Of a stretch of DNA of 64,000 nucleotides, positions 1 to 11,493 are shown in pieces. The position numbers and the translations under genes were made by a program. Each line of letters starts with the position of its first letter. Positions within the stretch are counted from its first letter, which is position 1. The notes below the pieces were generated by a model that made no database searches, had not been told where the DNA came from, and saw only the letters and a program-made list of their open reading frames with translations. This stretch comes from Halomonas sp. LR3S48 (GTDB lineage Bacteria; Pseudomonadota; Gammaproteobacteria; Pseudomonadales; Halomonadaceae): contig NZ_CP107009.1 in NCBI RefSeq assembly GCF_025725665.1, forward strand, positions 1 to 64,000. The letters are read 5' to 3'.

Positions 1-237
1 TTAATAAGCTGGGGCTTCAATTCACAAACAATAGGTTATGGGGTGTGCAGGCTTGTGGAAAAGCAGTTGTTAAGGGCTGGCCGTTCATGATGAGCCCACG
101 GCATGCCGACCAAGCAGCAACAGCCTACTGCAGGGAGGCTTTTCCACAGGGCCGGCAGGTGTCGAACCGCATGTGGATAACCCGTCAGGCGAAGGATACA
201 ATGGCCGGTCATGCATCAACGGGTATGGTGAGGTCGA
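1..237. other. oriC: Chromosomal origin region (oriC), right part
   Basis: This gene-free stretch directly upstream of dnaA holds three DnaA-box-like 9-mers: TGTGGAAAA at 54-62, TTTTCCACA at 140-148 and the perfect TGTGGATAA at 172-180. The first 40 bases are AT-rich compared with the genome. In related gammaproteobacteria oriC lies between rpmH and dnaA, so the window probably cuts it and the remaining boxes and unwinding element may lie to the left. The dnaA-dnaN gap is only 64 bases, too small for a second origin module. The identification rests on boxes plus context. Confidence 0.65.
172..180 (-). promoter_or_regulatory. Perfect DnaA box (TTATCCACA)
   Basis: The exact consensus DnaA box is read on the minus strand. 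It overlaps the position expected for a -35 element of a possible dnaA promoter whose -10 would be TACAAT at 197-202. DnaA bound here could therefore both serve the origin and repress its own gene, as is known for dnaA autoregulation. The promoter assignment is an inference because the -35 match is poor. Confidence 0.6.
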
Positions 238-1710
238 GTGTCTCTTGCTCTCTGGCAACAGTGTCTGGATTACCTGCAGGACGAGCTGAACGCACAACAG
301 TTCAATACCTGGATTCGCCCGCTTCAAGCCGAAGAGGGGGAAGCCAACGAGCTGCGTCTGCTGGCGCCCAATCGCTTCGTTCGCGACTGGGTTGGCGACA
401 AGTATGCCAAGCGTATCAACGAGCTGCTCAGGGATCTGGCGCCAGCCAAGCCACCACGGGTGGTGCTGACGGTCGGTAGTCGAAGTGCGGCAGCGGTCAA
501 GCCGCAGCCGCGCGACCTGGGTGCGCCGGTTTCGGCCAGCCCTCACTCTCCCTTGGCGCCAGCCGTGCAGGTGCCGCCGCGGGGCGACATCGGCGACGAA
601 CGCGAAATCGACCAAATGCGCGAAGAGGGAACCTCGGCGCGCCGTTCCGGTGGCGATCGCGAGGTGCAGGTTGAAGGCAGCTTGAAACACAATAGCGGCC
701 TCAACCCCAGCTTCACCTTCGAGACCTTCGTCGAGGGCAAGTCGAACCAGTTGGCGAGAGCCGCCTCGCGGCAGGTTTCCGAGAACCCGGGGGGCGCCTA
801 CAACCCACTGTTCCTGTATGGCGGCGTCGGTCTGGGCAAGACCCACCTGATGCATGCGGTAGGCAACGCGCTGGCGACACGGCGCGAGAATGCGCGCGTC
901 GTCTACCTGCACTCCGAGCGCTTCGTGGCCGACATGGTCAAGGCACTGCAGCTCAATGCCATCAACGACTTCAAGCGTTTCTACCGTAGTGTCGATGCGC
1001 TGCTGATCGACGACATCCAGTTCTTTGCCGGCAAGGAGCGTTCCCAGGAGGAGTTCTTCCACACCTTCAACGCCCTGCTCGAGGGTGGTCAGCAGATGAT
1101 CCTGACGTCGGACCGCTACCCCAAGGAGATCAGCGGCGTCGAGGAACGCCTCAAGTCGCGTTTTGGGTGGGGACTGACCGTCGCCATCGAGCCCCCTGAA
1201 CTCGAGACACGGGTCGCCATTCTGATGAAGAAGGCGGATCAGGCCAAGGTGGACCTGCCCCACGATGCCGCCTTCTTCATTGCCCAGAAGATTCGCTCGA
1301 ACGTGCGCGAGCTGGAGGGGGCGCTCAAAAAGGTCATTGCCGATTCCCATTTCATGGGCAAGCCGATCACCCAGGACTTCATTCGCGAATCGCTGAAGGA
1401 CCTGCTGGCGCTGCAGGACAAGCAGGTCGGCGTGGACAACATTCAGCGTACCGTTGCCGAATACTACAAGATCAAGCTGGCCGACCTGCTCTCCAAGCGG
1501 CGCTCACGCTCGGTGGCCCGACCGCGTCAGGTGGCGATGGCGTTGGCCAAGGAGTTGACCAATCACAGCCTGCCGGAAATCGGCGATGCCTTCGGCGGAC
1601 GTGACCATACCACGGTGCTGCATGCCTGCCGTAAGGTACAGGCACTGCAGGAGGAGAGCGCGGACATCCGCGAGGACTACAAGAACCTGCTGCGACTGCT
1701 GACCAGTTAG
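238..1710 (+). CDS. dnaA: Chromosomal replication initiator protein DnaA
   Basis: DnaA is the AAA+ ATPase that binds DnaA boxes and opens the origin. The 490-residue protein has the N-terminal helicase-loading domain (about 1-90), a variable Pro/Arg/Glu-rich linker (about 90-150), and the AAA+ domain with Walker [10 protein letters not shown] near 195-203 and Walker [10 protein letters not shown]. The C-terminal helix-turn-helix carries the DnaA signature around [15 protein letters not shown]. The start is a GTG, giving the usual DnaA opening with an [13 protein letters not shown] sequence; in-frame starts further upstream are not supported. It heads the dnaA-dnaN-recF-gyrB block, 64 bases before dnaN. 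The length is longer than E. coli DnaA (467) because of the linker. Confidence 0.98.
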   Translation: MSLALWQQCLDYLQDELNAQQFNTWIRPLQAEEGEANELRLLAPNRFVRDWVGDKYAKRINELLRDLAPAKPPRVVLTVGSRSAAAVKPQPRDLGAPVSASPHSPLAPAVQVPPRGDIGDEREIDQMREEGTSARRSGGDREVQVEGSLKHNSGLNPSFTFETFVEGKSNQLARAASRQVSENPGGAYNPLFLYGGVGLGKTHLMHAVGNALATRRENARVVYLHSERFVADMVKALQLNAINDFKRFYRSVDALLIDDIQFFAGKERSQEEFFHTFNALLEGGQQMILTSDRYPKEISGVEERLKSRFGWGLTVAIEPPELETRVAILMKKADQAKVDLPHDAAFFIAQKIRSNVRELEGALKKVIADSHFMGKPITQDFIRESLKDLLALQDKQVGVDNIQRTVAEYYKIKLADLLSKRRSRSVARPRQVAMALAKELTNHSLPEIGDAFGGRDHTTVLHACRKVQALQEESADIREDYKNLLRLLTS

Positions 1711-1774
1711 CGGCGGGTTTCGCTACGCTCAGCATTGCCCGACACCCATCTACAGGACGAGACGTGGAGCCGAC

Positions 1775-2878
1775 ATGAGATTTTCCATTACCCGCGAAGC
1801 GCTGCTACGGCCGCTGGCACTGGTGGCTGGCGTGGTGGAGCGTCGCCAGACCCTGCCAGTACTGTCCAACGTGCTGATCCAGGTCGATCAGGACGAGGTA
1901 GCCCTTACCGGCACCGATCTCGAGGTCGAACTGATCGGACGCACGGCGGCATCGCAGGTCGATGTGCCAGGTGCCGTTACCGTGCCGGCCCGCAAGCTGA
2001 TGGACATTTGCAAGTCGCTGCCCGACCAGGCCGAGTTGCAGTTCAGCCTGGAGGAGGGTCGTGCCGTACTGCGTAGCGGCCGTTCCCGCTTTACCCTATC
2101 GACTCTGCCGGTAGCCGAATTCCCGAACATTGAAGACAGCGCTGGCGATGTGGAGCTCAGCCTGCCACGCGGAACGCTCAAGCATCTCATCGATGCCACC
2201 TCCTTCGCGATGGCTCAGCAGGACGTTCGCTACTATCTGAACGGCATGCTGCTCGAGCTGCGTTCGAATCTGGTGCGCACCGTGGCGACCGACGGTCACC
2301 GCCTGGCCGTGTGTTCACGCCCGGCAGAGATCCAGGTAGAGCCGGCGCGCAAGCTGATCGTGCCGCGCAAGGGCGTGCTCGAGCTGGTGCGGCTGCTCGA
2401 TGACAGCGACGAGCCGGTGACGCTGACACTCAGCGCCAGCCACGTGCGCGCCCATACTGGCGATTTCACCTTCACCTCGAAGTTGGTCGACGGCAAGTTT
2501 CCCGACTACGAGCGCGTGGTGCCGCGTGGCGGCGACAAGGTCTTCATAGCCGACCGTGCCGAACTGCGCCAGGTGCTGTCACGTACCTCCATCCTCTCCA
2601 ACGAGAAGTATCGCGGTGTTCGCCTGCATCTTCAGGAGGGCAACCTGCAGGTGATGGCCAACAACCCCGAGCAGGAGGAAGCCGAGGAGAACGTGGCCGT
2701 GGAGTACGGCGGCGACTCCCTCGAAATCGGCTTTAATGTTGGCTATCTTATTGATGTTCTTGGAGTTATTGGTGAGGATAGAGTGCAGATGACGCTTGCT
2801 GACTCGAACAGCAGTGCCTTGATGGAAGAGCCCGGCGGGGGCGATGCCCTGTATGTCGTCATGCCGATGCGCCTTTGA
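1775..2878 (+). CDS. dnaN: DNA polymerase III beta sliding clamp
   Basis: This is the processivity clamp that rings DNA and tethers DNA polymerase III and other partners. The 367-residue protein matches the family's usual length and shows the clamp landmarks MRFSITREALLRPL at the start, the internal YLNGMLLE and ATDGHRLAV regions of the middle domain, and the closing YVVMPMRL, which forms part of the peptide-binding pocket. A GTGGAG Shine-Dalgarno lies upstream of the ATG. It follows dnaA directly and is probably co-transcribed with it. A strong GC hairpin follows at 2909-2932, before recF. Confidence 0.98.
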   Translation: MRFSITREALLRPLALVAGVVERRQTLPVLSNVLIQVDQDEVALTGTDLEVELIGRTAASQVDVPGAVTVPARKLMDICKSLPDQAELQFSLEEGRAVLRSGRSRFTLSTLPVAEFPNIEDSAGDVELSLPRGTLKHLIDATSFAMAQQDVRYYLNGMLLELRSNLVRTVATDGHRLAVCSRPAEIQVEPARKLIVPRKGVLELVRLLDDSDEPVTLTLSASHVRAHTGDFTFTSKLVDGKFPDYERVVPRGGDKVFIADRAELRQVLSRTSILSNEKYRGVRLHLQEGNLQVMANNPEQEEAEENVAVEYGGDSLEIGFNVGYLIDVLGVIGEDRVQMTLADSNSSALMEEPGGGDALYVVMPMRL

Positions 2879-2908
2879 GGCAGCCATTCTGCTCGCATCT
2901 CTCCGCAT

Positions 2909-2932
2909 CCGGCCGCGCAACAACGCGGCCGG
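2909..2932 (+). terminator. Perfect GC hairpin between dnaN and recF
   Basis: A 9-bp perfect stem (CCGGCCGCG / CGCGGCCGG) encloses a CAACAA loop. Only a weak T-tract (CATTT) follows, so it may be a partial terminator, an attenuator or an mRNA-stabilising hairpin that tunes recF relative to dnaN. The GTG at 2933 starts immediately after the stem, which argues against that codon being the recF start. Confidence 0.45.
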
Positions 2933-2959
2933 GTGTCATTTAGCCGTGCGTTACCTCTC

Positions 2960-4084
2960 ATGCTGATCGAACGCCTCGCCTTCACCGGCCTGAGAAACCT
3001 GGAGGCGCTAGACCTGGCGCCGAGCCCTGGTATCAACCTGATCGTGGGTTGTAACGGCAGTGGCAAGACCAGCCTGCTCGAGGGGCTGCACATTCTGGGC
3101 ATGGGCCGCTCTTTCCGCACGCGGCAGTTGAAGCACGCCATCGCCCATGAAAGCGACGAGATGACCCTGTATGCCCGCCTATGTGGCGAGCCCCCCTTAC
3201 CCATCGGGGTCCGGCGTGCGCGCGATGCGGCCGAGCTGGAAATGCGTATGGGAGGGGAGCGGGTGTCGCGCCTGTCGAGGTTGATCGAGGCGCTTCCCTT
3301 GCAGTTGATCAATCCCGATGCTTTCCGCTTGCTAGAGGGGGCTCCGGCCGGCCGTCGGGAGTTTCTCGATTGGGGTGTGTTTCACGTGAAACATGACTTC
3401 TACGATGCCTGGCGCCGCGCCAAGCGTGCGTTGAAGCATCGGAATGCGCTTCTCAGGCATGGTAGAATGGATGCCAATAGCCTGGCTGCCTGGGAACAGG
3501 AGCTGACCCTGTGGGGCGAGCGGGTCGACGTCCTGCGACGCGAGTGGATGGCCAGCTTCGTCCCCGTGTTCGAGGAGACGTTGGGCAGGCTGATCGACCT
3601 GCCCGAACTGAGCCTGCGTTACTCACGCGGCTGGGACAAGCAGCGATCCTTGCAGGAAGTGCTCGAACAGGGGCGAACGGCAGATCAGCTGATGGGATTT
3701 ACCCAGAATGGGCCACAGCGCGCCGACCTGCGCATTCGGCTGGGGCGTCGCCCCGCCGTCGAGGTGCTGTCGCGTGGCCAACAGAAACTGGTGGTCAGTG
3801 CGCTCAAGCTGGCACAGGGAAGATTACTGGAACAGTCGACCGGGCGCAGCTGCCTCTATCTCGTCGACGACCTACCCGCGGAGCTGGATGCCGAGCATCG
3901 CCGCGTGTTTTGCCGGCTGCTCGAGTCCATGCGCTGCCAAGCTTTTATTACGAGTGTCGAACACGATGCCCTGGTGGGGCCATGGGAGTCCCACACGCCA
4001 ATTGCGGTGTTTCACGTGAAACAAGCGTTATCCGGAACAGGGCAGCTAGTGCCAAAGGCACAGATAGACTTCACGACGGAGTAG
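2960..4084 (+). CDS. recF: DNA replication and repair protein RecF
   Basis: RecF is an SMC-like ATPase that loads RecA on gapped DNA with RecO and RecR. The 374-residue protein begins MLIERLAFTGLRNL, as RecF usually does, so the ATG at 2960 is preferred over an in-frame GTG at 2933 that abuts a hairpin. Walker A is GCNGSGKTSLLEG, the ABC signature lies in LSRGQQKLVVSALKLAQ, and Walker B is YLVDDLPAELD. Two exact parS 16-mers lie inside the reading frame (3378-3393 and 4008-4023), each encoding FHVK. RecF is slightly longer than in E. coli (357) because of a C-terminal extension that begins at the second parS. gyrB follows after 3 bases. Confidence 0.97.
   Translation: MLIERLAFTGLRNLEALDLAPSPGINLIVGCNGSGKTSLLEGLHILGMGRSFRTRQLKHAIAHESDEMTLYARLCGEPPLPIGVRRARDAAELEMRMGGERVSRLSRLIEALPLQLINPDAFRLLEGAPAGRREFLDWGVFHVKHDFYDAWRRAKRALKHRNALLRHGRMDANSLAAWEQELTLWGERVDVLRREWMASFVPVFEETLGRLIDLPELSLRYSRGWDKQRSLQEVLEQGRTADQLMGFTQNGPQRADLRIRLGRRPAVEVLSRGQQKLVVSALKLAQGRLLEQSTGRSCLYLVDDLPAELDAEHRRVFCRLLESMRCQAFITSVEHDALVGPWESHTPIAVFHVKQALSGTGQLVPKAQIDFTTE
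3378..3393. promoter_or_regulatory. parS: parS site 1 (ParB centromere), inside recF
   Basis: The exact consensus palindrome TGTTTCACGTGAAACA is bound by chromosomal ParB/Spo0J. It lies in the recF coding sequence, encoding part of a VFHVKH peptide. parS is highly conserved across bacteria and clusters near the origin, which fits this position about 3 kb from oriC. The parAB genes are not in the window. Confidence 0.93.
4008..4023. promoter_or_regulatory. parS: parS site 2, inside the 3' end of recF
   Basis: A second exact TGTTTCACGTGAAACA lies in the last 30 codons of recF, encoding VFHVKQ. It is about 630 bases from site 1, so ParB spreading from the two would overlap. Confidence 0.93.
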
Positions 4085-6508
<2,424 letters not shown>

Positions 6509-6513
6509 CGCCA

Positions 6514-6549
6514 GGCGCGGCGGTGTTTCACGTGAAACACCGCCGCGCC
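6514..6549. repeat. parS: 36-bp perfect palindrome containing parS site 3
   Basis: The consensus parS at 6524-6539 is flanked by perfectly complementary arms (GGCGCGGCGG / CCGCCGCGCC), so the whole element is an 18+18 bp inverted repeat starting six bases after the gyrB stop. It should bind ParB and, as RNA, fold into a very stable stem. Whether it also acts as a terminator or processing hairpin is inference; the canonical terminator lies 40 bases further on. Confidence 0.9.
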
Positions 6550-6586
6550 CAGCCCCCAGCCCTGCTCGAGGCGAACATACTCATGC

Positions 6587-6618
6587 AAAAAGCCGACCCT
6601 TAAAAGGTCGGCTTTTTT
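6587..6618. terminator. Bidirectional rho-independent terminator between gyrB and gmhB
   Basis: A 12-bp stem (AAAAAGCCGACC / GGTCGGCTTTTT) encloses a 7-base loop. It has A- and T-tracts on both sides and so works in both directions. It separates the convergent gyrB (+) and gmhB (-). Confidence 0.92.
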
Positions 6619-6635
6619 CATGCCAAACAGAAATA

Positions 6636-7193
6636 TCAGCTTGTGCTGATTAACAGCCAATCAGTGAAAGCCGCCAGGTCATCGAAAACGTGGACTCCAG
6701 CGATTCCTATCCCCTTGGCTTCGGTTAGCCGCCCTTTTCCCGTTCTTACCAGTGCCAGGCGACAGCCCATGGGCTCACCGGCCTGTAGATCGCGCAGGCT
6801 GTCACCTACCATCCAGCTGCCCGCCAGGCTCTCCAGACCCATCGCGTCGCGAATCCGTTCGAGTAGCCCGGTCAGCGGTTTGCGGCAGGAGCAGCCATCA
6901 CCCGGGCCGTGCGGGCAGTAGGCGATCTGCGCGATTCTACCCCCTGCCTCGGCAACCTGCTTTTCAAGCTCGGCGTGCAGCAAGGCCAGTGTGGATTCGT
7001 CATAGAGACCCCGGGCGATGCCGGATTGGTTAGTAGCAATGGCAACTGTCCAGCCGGCGCGAGACAAGCGCGCAATGGCATCAATGGAAGCCGGATAGGG
7101 AATCCACTCGGCAAGAGACTTGATGTAGGCATCGGAATCCTGATTGATGACACCGTCCCTGTCGAGAATGACGAGTCGGGATGCATCGGGCAT
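6636..7193 (-). CDS. gmhB: D-glycero-beta-D-manno-heptose 1,7-bisphosphate 7-phosphatase
   Basis: GmhB removes the C7 phosphate from heptose 1,7-bisphosphate during ADP-heptose synthesis for the lipopolysaccharide inner core. The 185-residue HAD-superfamily protein has the DRDGVIN nucleophile motif near the N-terminus, TNQSG (motif II), and the GmhB-type zinc loop CPHGPGDGCSCRKP, followed by MVGDSLRDLQAG. The start is the ATG at 7193 (MPDASRLVILDRDGV). The frame stays open upstream only because parS sequences happen to be translatable there. It works with hldD and hldE found later in the window. gmhB beside gyrB and glyS is a common arrangement in related genomes. Confidence 0.95.
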   Translation of the reverse strand: MPDASRLVILDRDGVINQDSDAYIKSLAEWIPYPASIDAIARLSRAGWTVAIATNQSGIARGLYDESTLALLHAELEKQVAEAGGRIAQIAYCPHGPGDGCSCRKPLTGLLERIRDAMGLESLAGSWMVGDSLRDLQAGEPMGCRLALVRTGKGRLTEAKGIGIAGVHVFDDLAAFTDWLLISTS

Positions 7194-7227
7194 CGGTACA
7201 CCATGGTAGCGAGGTAGGGTAGGAGAG

Positions 7228-7243
7228 TGTTTCACGTGAAACG
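7228..7243. promoter_or_regulatory. parS: parS site 4 (15/16 match)
   Basis: TGTTTCACGTGAAACG differs from the parS consensus only at the last base. It lies upstream of gmhB, 25 bases from site 5. Confidence 0.85.
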
Positions 7244-7267
7244 CCCATTGCCAAGGCTGGGGGCTTG

Positions 7268-7283
7268 TGTTCCACGTGAAACA
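7268..7283. promoter_or_regulatory. parS: parS site 5 (15/16 match)
   Basis: TGTTCCACGTGAAACA has one substitution in the left arm. Sites 4 and 5 form a close pair in the gmhB-glyS intergenic region. Confidence 0.85.
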
Positions 7284-7298
7284 CTTGGCGCGACGGAA

Positions 7299-7331
7299 TA
7301 AAAAACCGGCCGGAATCATTCCGGCCGGTTT
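7299..7331 (-). terminator. Rho-independent terminator of glyS
   Basis: The perfect stem AACCGGCCGGAA / TTCCGGCCGGTT has a 3-base loop. Read on the minus strand it is followed by a run of T residues. It lies 15 bases beyond the glyS stop and separates glyQS from gmhB. Confidence 0.9.
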
Positions 7332-7345
7332 CTGACAAACGCTCG

Positions 7346-9415
7346 TTACTGCTGCAACAGAGCGATGTCGGCGACTTCGAGAAACAATGCCTGGAGGCCG
7401 GCCAACAGCGCCAGGCGATTACGGCGGATGGCATCATCGTCAGCCATGACCATGACGTCGTCGAAGAAGGCGTCAACCGGTGCACGCAGCCCAGCGAGAA
7501 TGTCCAGTGCTTCGCGGTAATGCCCCTCGGCAAACAACGGCATGACGCGTTCACGGCTCGACGAGACAGCATCGCTCAGCGCCTTCTCGGCGGATTCCTC
7601 GAGCAGAGCGCTGTCAACCTGGCTGCCGACCTTGCCGTCCTGCTTGGCCAGAATGTTGGAGACCCGCTTGTTGGCAGCGGCCAGGGCCGCTGCCTCCTCG
7701 CGCTGGGTGAAGGCATGTACCGCCCGCAGGCGCCGGGCGAAATCCAGCGGCTTGGTGACCGGGCGGGCGCGTACCGCCAGGTACACTTCGGCGGGAATGC
7801 CCTCGTCCTGCCCCCAGGCGCGGAAGCGGTCGAGCATGTAGCCGAGCACTTCCTCGACCAGATTCTCAGCGTAAGGTAGCTCCTGATGCTGTGCCGCAGC
7901 GAGTTCGAGCAGTTCGCGCAGATCGACGTCCAGTTCGCCCTTGATAATGATGTTGAGCACGCCGATGGCGGCGCGGCGCAGGGCGAAGGGATCCCGGGTA
8001 CCGCTGGGCCGCTGGCCGATGCCGAAGATGCCGGTGAGGGTGTCGAGCCGGTCGGCCAACGCCAGGGCCTGGCCGGTACGACAGGCAGGGATCTCATCGC
8101 CGGCGAAGCGCGGCAGGTACTGTTCTTCCAGTGCCTGTGCCACTTCGGCGGGTTCGCCGTCATGGGTGGCATAGTAGCGGCCCATGATGCCCTGCAGTTC
8201 CGGAAACTCCAGCACCATCTCGGTGACGAGATCGCACTTGGCCAGCTCGGCGGCACGGCGTGCCTGGGCCACGTCGCCGCCGATACGCCCGGCAATGAAG
8301 GCCGCGACTGCTGCGCTGCGGTGCGCCTTGTCGGCGAGGGTGCCGAGCTGCTGCTGGAACACCACGCTGGCAAGTCCCGGTATGCGCGCCGACAAGGGCT
8401 GCTTGCGGTCGGTGTCGTAGAAGAAAGCAGCATCGGCCAGGCGTGGGCGAATGACCTTCTCGTTGCCCTCGATGACCTGCTGCGGATCCTGGCTGTCGAT
8501 GTTCGAGATGGTGATGAACTGGGGTAGCAGCCGGCCCTGTTCGTCGAGCAGGTGGAAGTACTTCTGGTTAGCCTTCATCGACGAGATCAGGCACTCCGCC
8601 GGCACCTCGAGGAAGCGCTCGTCGAAGCTGCCGGCGAGCGCCACGGGCCACTCCACCAGGCCGCTTACCTCGACGAGCAGCGCTTCGTCGATGACTGCCC
8701 GAGCGTCCTGGACCTCGGCCTCGGCCAGCACCTGCTCGCGGATGCGCTCACGACGGAGCACCCGATCGGCCAGTACCCAGGCCTGCTCGAGGGCGTCGAG
8801 ATAATCGTCTGCATGTGCCAGCTCGATGGGGTCGGGGGCATGGAAGCGGTGGCCGCGAGTGGTGCGGCCGGCGGTCAGGCCCAGCGATTCAGCCTCAACC
8901 ACCTCGTCGCCGTAGAGCATCACGAGCCAATGGACGGGGCGCGAGAACTCTACCCGGGACGCGCCCCAGCGCATGTTCTTGGGCACCGGCAGGGCGGCGA
9001 TGGCCTTGTCGACGATCGCTGGCAGCAGCCGGGTGGTGGCTTCGCCCTGTTGTCGCTCGCAATAGCCGAGCCAGGTGCCCTTGTCGGTTTCCAGATGAAT
9101 CAGATCCGTCACCGCGACGCCGCAGGAACGGGCGAAGCCTTCGGCGGCCTTGGTGGGCTGGCCGTCCTTGAAGGCGGCAGCGAGAGCCGGGCCGCGACGC
9201 TCGACCTCGCGGTCGGGCTGCTTGTCGGCCAGCTCGGTCACCTGCACCGCCAGGCGGCGCGGCGTGGCATAGGCGCGAATGCCGCCGAAGCTGACCTCGG
9301 CTTCGGTGAGACCGCGGCGAATGCCATCGGCCAGGGCATCGGAGAGCGAGTCGATGGCGCTCGGCGGCAGCTCCTCGACGCCCAGCTCGATCAGAAAGGT
9401 ATGGGCAGCCATCAT
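7346..9415 (-). CDS. glyS: Glycine-tRNA ligase beta subunit
   Basis: GlyS is the tRNA-binding subunit of the bacterial alpha2beta2 glycyl-tRNA synthetase. The 689-residue protein equals the E. coli length and begins with the family hallmark [15 protein letters not shown]. It contains the central HD-like region and the C-terminal anticodon-binding domain (DALRR-like, about 580-680). The start overlaps the glyQ stop in an ATGA junction at 9412-9415, so the two subunits are translationally coupled. Longer in-frame extension upstream would run through glyQ in another frame and is not real. Confidence 0.97.
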   Translation of the reverse strand: MMAAHTFLIELGVEELPPSAIDSLSDALADGIRRGLTEAEVSFGGIRAYATPRRLAVQVTELADKQPDREVERRGPALAAAFKDGQPTKAAEGFARSCGVAVTDLIHLETDKGTWLGYCERQQGEATTRLLPAIVDKAIAALPVPKNMRWGASRVEFSRPVHWLVMLYGDEVVEAESLGLTAGRTTRGHRFHAPDPIELAHADDYLDALEQAWVLADRVLRRERIREQVLAEAEVQDARAVIDEALLVEVSGLVEWPVALAGSFDERFLEVPAECLISSMKANQKYFHLLDEQGRLLPQFITISNIDSQDPQQVIEGNEKVIRPRLADAAFFYDTDRKQPLSARIPGLASVVFQQQLGTLADKAHRSAAVAAFIAGRIGGDVAQARRAAELAKCDLVTEMVLEFPELQGIMGRYYATHDGEPAEVAQALEEQYLPRFAGDEIPACRTGQALALADRLDTLTGIFGIGQRPSGTRDPFALRRAAIGVLNIIIKGELDVDLRELLELAAAQHQELPYAENLVEEVLGYMLDRFRAWGQDEGIPAEVYLAVRARPVTKPLDFARRLRAVHAFTQREEAAALAAANKRVSNILAKQDGKVGSQVDSALLEESAEKALSDAVSSSRERVMPLFAEGHYREALDILAGLRAPVDAFFDDVMVMADDDAIRRNRLALLAGLQALFLEVADIALLQQ

Positions 9416-10449
9416 GCGTCTCCCTGTTCGACGTTCATGTCCTGGGCCAGCAGTTCCTGACGCAGCGCCTCGGGAGCCAGCGGGAAGCCGGCAGCCTTGC
9501 GCGAGGCATAGTAGGCGTGGGCCACGTCGCGGGCCATGGTGCGTACGCGCAGGATGAAGCGCTGGCGTTCGGTCACCGAGATGGCATGACGGGCATCCAG
9601 CAGGTTGAAGGTATGCGAAGCCTTGAGCACCTGTTCGTAGGCCGGCAGTGGCAGGTTCGCCTCGAGCAGTTTGGTGCACTCGCGCTCCTGATGGTCGAAC
9701 GCCTTGAACAGGGCCGGCACGTCGGCATGCTCGAAGTTGTAGGCCGACTGCTCACGCTCGTTCTGCAGGTAGACGTCGCCATAGGTGACCTTGGAGCCGT
9801 CCGGTGCGACGGTCCAGACGAGATCGTAGACGCTGTCGACGTTCTGCAGGTACATGGCGATGCGCTCGAGACCATAGGTCAGCTCGCCGGTGACGGGATA
9901 GCACTCCAGCCCGCCCGCCTGCTGGAAGTAGGTGAACTGGGTCACCTCCATACCGTTGAGCCAGACTTCCCAGCCGAGTCCCCAGGCGCCAAGGGTCGGC
10001 GACTCCCAGTTGTCCTCGACGAAGCGAATGTCATGCACCAGTGGGTCGATGCCGATGCGCATGAGCGAGCCCAGGAAGCGCTCCTGCAGGTCGGCAGGGG
10101 AGGGCTTCATCACCACCTGGAACTGATAGTAGTGCTGCAGACGGTTGGGGTTCTCGCCGTAGCGGCCGTCGGTGGGGCGGCGGGAAGGCTGCACGTAGGC
10201 GGCATTCCAGGTCTCCGGGCCGATGGAGCGCAGGAAGGTGGCGGGGTGGAAGGTGCCTGCCCCGACCTCCATGTCCAGCGGCTGGAGCACCACACAGCCT
10301 TGTTCGGCCCAGTACTGCTGCAGGGAGAGTATCAGGCCCTGGAAAGTGGTCGCGTCTGGCGTCGACCCTGGAGCCGAGGTCGACGGGGGTGTCGAGAGCG
10401 TCTGCGACGGGTTTGGCGAGGGAGTCATTGCGGAAGCACCGTTGGCCAT
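9412..10449 (-). CDS. glyQ: Glycine-tRNA ligase alpha subunit
   Basis: GlyQ is the catalytic class II subunit that activates glycine. After an unusual N-terminal stretch of about 35 Pro/Ser/Thr-rich residues, the conserved body starts at [18 protein letters not shown] and continues with [19 protein letters not shown] and [19 protein letters not shown]. The total is 345 residues against about 300 in E. coli; the surplus is the N-terminal linker. The start is taken as the ATG at 10449 (MANGASA); an ATG at 10428 is possible and neither has a strong ribosome-binding site. It is transcribed divergently from hldD and overlaps glyS by four bases. Confidence 0.95.
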   Translation of the reverse strand: MANGASAMTPSPNPSQTLSTPPSTSAPGSTPDATTFQGLILSLQQYWAEQGCVVLQPLDMEVGAGTFHPATFLRSIGPETWNAAYVQPSRRPTDGRYGENPNRLQHYYQFQVVMKPSPADLQERFLGSLMRIGIDPLVHDIRFVEDNWESPTLGAWGLGWEVWLNGMEVTQFTYFQQAGGLECYPVTGELTYGLERIAMYLQNVDSVYDLVWTVAPDGSKVTYGDVYLQNEREQSAYNFEHADVPALFKAFDHQERECTKLLEANLPLPAYEQVLKASHTFNLLDARHAISVTERQRFILRVRTMARDVAHAYYASRKAAGFPLAPEALRQELLAQDMNVEQGDA

Positions 10450-10527
10450 GAATTCACGAGGCGTCAAGTATACAATCACAGGCACATCGGTTATAGGCGC
10501 AGCGGTTGCGCCCCAGCGAGGTTCACA

Positions 10528-11493
10528 ATGATCGTAGTGACAGGTGGCGCCGGCTTCATCGGCTCGAATCTGGTCAAGGCCCTCAACGAGCGCGGGCGCA
10601 ATGACGTGCTGGTCGTCGACGACCTGCGCGACGGTACCAAGTTCGTCAACCTGACGGACTGCACCCTGGGCGACTATCTCGACAAGGACGATTTCCGCGC
10701 ACGCATCGAAGCGGCACTGCGCGGCGAGCCCTCGCGCCTGCCGCCCATCGAGGCGATATTCCATGAAGGCGCCTGCTCGGACACCACCGAGTGGGAGGGG
10801 CGCTTCATGCTCGACAACAACTTCGAATACTCGAAAGTGCTGCTGCACTACTGCCAGCAGCAGGGGATTCCCTTCCTTTATGCTTCCTCGGCGGCCACCT
10901 ACGGTGGCAGCCAGGTGTTCCGCGAGGAGCCCGAGTACGAGAAGCCGCTGAACGTCTATGGCTACTCCAAGCTGCTGTTCGACCAGTACGTGCGCCAGCA
11001 CTGGAACGAACTGACCAGCCAGGTGGTGGGGTTCCGCTACTTCAACGTCTACGGCCCGCGCGAGCAGCACAAGGGCAAGATGGCCAGCGTGGCCTACCAC
11101 AACCATACCCAGGTCAGCGCGGGGCAGGATCTCAGGTTGTTCGGCGCCTGGGACGGCTATGAGGCGGGTATGCAGAGCCGCGACTTCGTCTACGTGGGCG
11201 ACGTGGTGGACGTCAACCTGTGGTTCCTCGACAACCCCGGCAAGTCAGGCATCTTCAACCTTGGCTCCGGTCGTGCCGAGCCGTTCAAGGCCATCGGCGA
11301 GGCGGTGATTGCTCACCATGGCCGCGGTCGCATCGAGTACATCGATTTTCCCGAAGAGCTCAAGGGGCGCTACCAGAGCTATACACGAGCCGATATCTCG
11401 CGCCTGCGCGAGGCCGGCTACGAGCGTGAGTTCCGCACCGTGGCCGAAGGCGTGAAGGCCTACCTGGAGTGGCTGGACGAGGCCAAGGGATGA
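10528..11493 (+). CDS. hldD: ADP-L-glycero-D-manno-heptose 6-epimerase
   Basis: HldD makes the last step of ADP-heptose synthesis for the lipopolysaccharide inner core. The 321-residue NAD(P)-binding short-chain dehydrogenase-like protein opens with the Rossmann motif [12 protein letters not shown]. It shows SSAATYGG followed by [12 protein letters not shown] (the YxxxK catalytic pair) and [10 protein letters not shown], all typical of the family. A GAGG Shine-Dalgarno at 10518-10521 supports the ATG at 10528. Its stop overlaps the waaF start (ATGA), so epimerase and heptosyltransferase are coupled. Confidence 0.96.
   Translation: MIVVTGGAGFIGSNLVKALNERGRNDVLVVDDLRDGTKFVNLTDCTLGDYLDKDDFRARIEAALRGEPSRLPPIEAIFHEGACSDTTEWEGRFMLDNNFEYSKVLLHYCQQQGIPFLYASSAATYGGSQVFREEPEYEKPLNVYGYSKLLFDQYVRQHWNELTSQVVGFRYFNVYGPREQHKGKMASVAYHNHTQVSAGQDLRLFGAWDGYEAGMQSRDFVYVGDVVDVNLWFLDNPGKSGIFNLGSGRAEPFKAIGEAVIAHHGRGRIEYIDFPEELKGRYQSYTRADISRLREAGYEREFRTVAEGVKAYLEWLDEAKG

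Noticed and set aside
85..1350. Long open frame on the minus strand opposite dnaA
   Set aside because: It is an antisense shadow of a GC-rich coding gene; it has no recognisable domains and covers a certain dnaA.
7194..7319. 42-residue N-terminal extension of GmhB
   Set aside because: The extra codons run through parS sites and have no similarity to GmhB; the conserved protein starts at MPDASRLVILDRDGV.
9517..10527. 337-codon upstream extension of hldD
   Set aside because: It lies wholly antisense to glyQ, and hldD has a good ribosome-binding site at its own ATG.
10450..10527. Riboswitch or T-box in the glyQ-hldD gap
   Set aside because: The gap is only 78 bases and shows no glycine-aptamer or T-box features.
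10450..11106. Upstream extension of glyQ on the minus strand
   Set aside because: It is antisense to hldD and unlike any GlyQ N-terminus.
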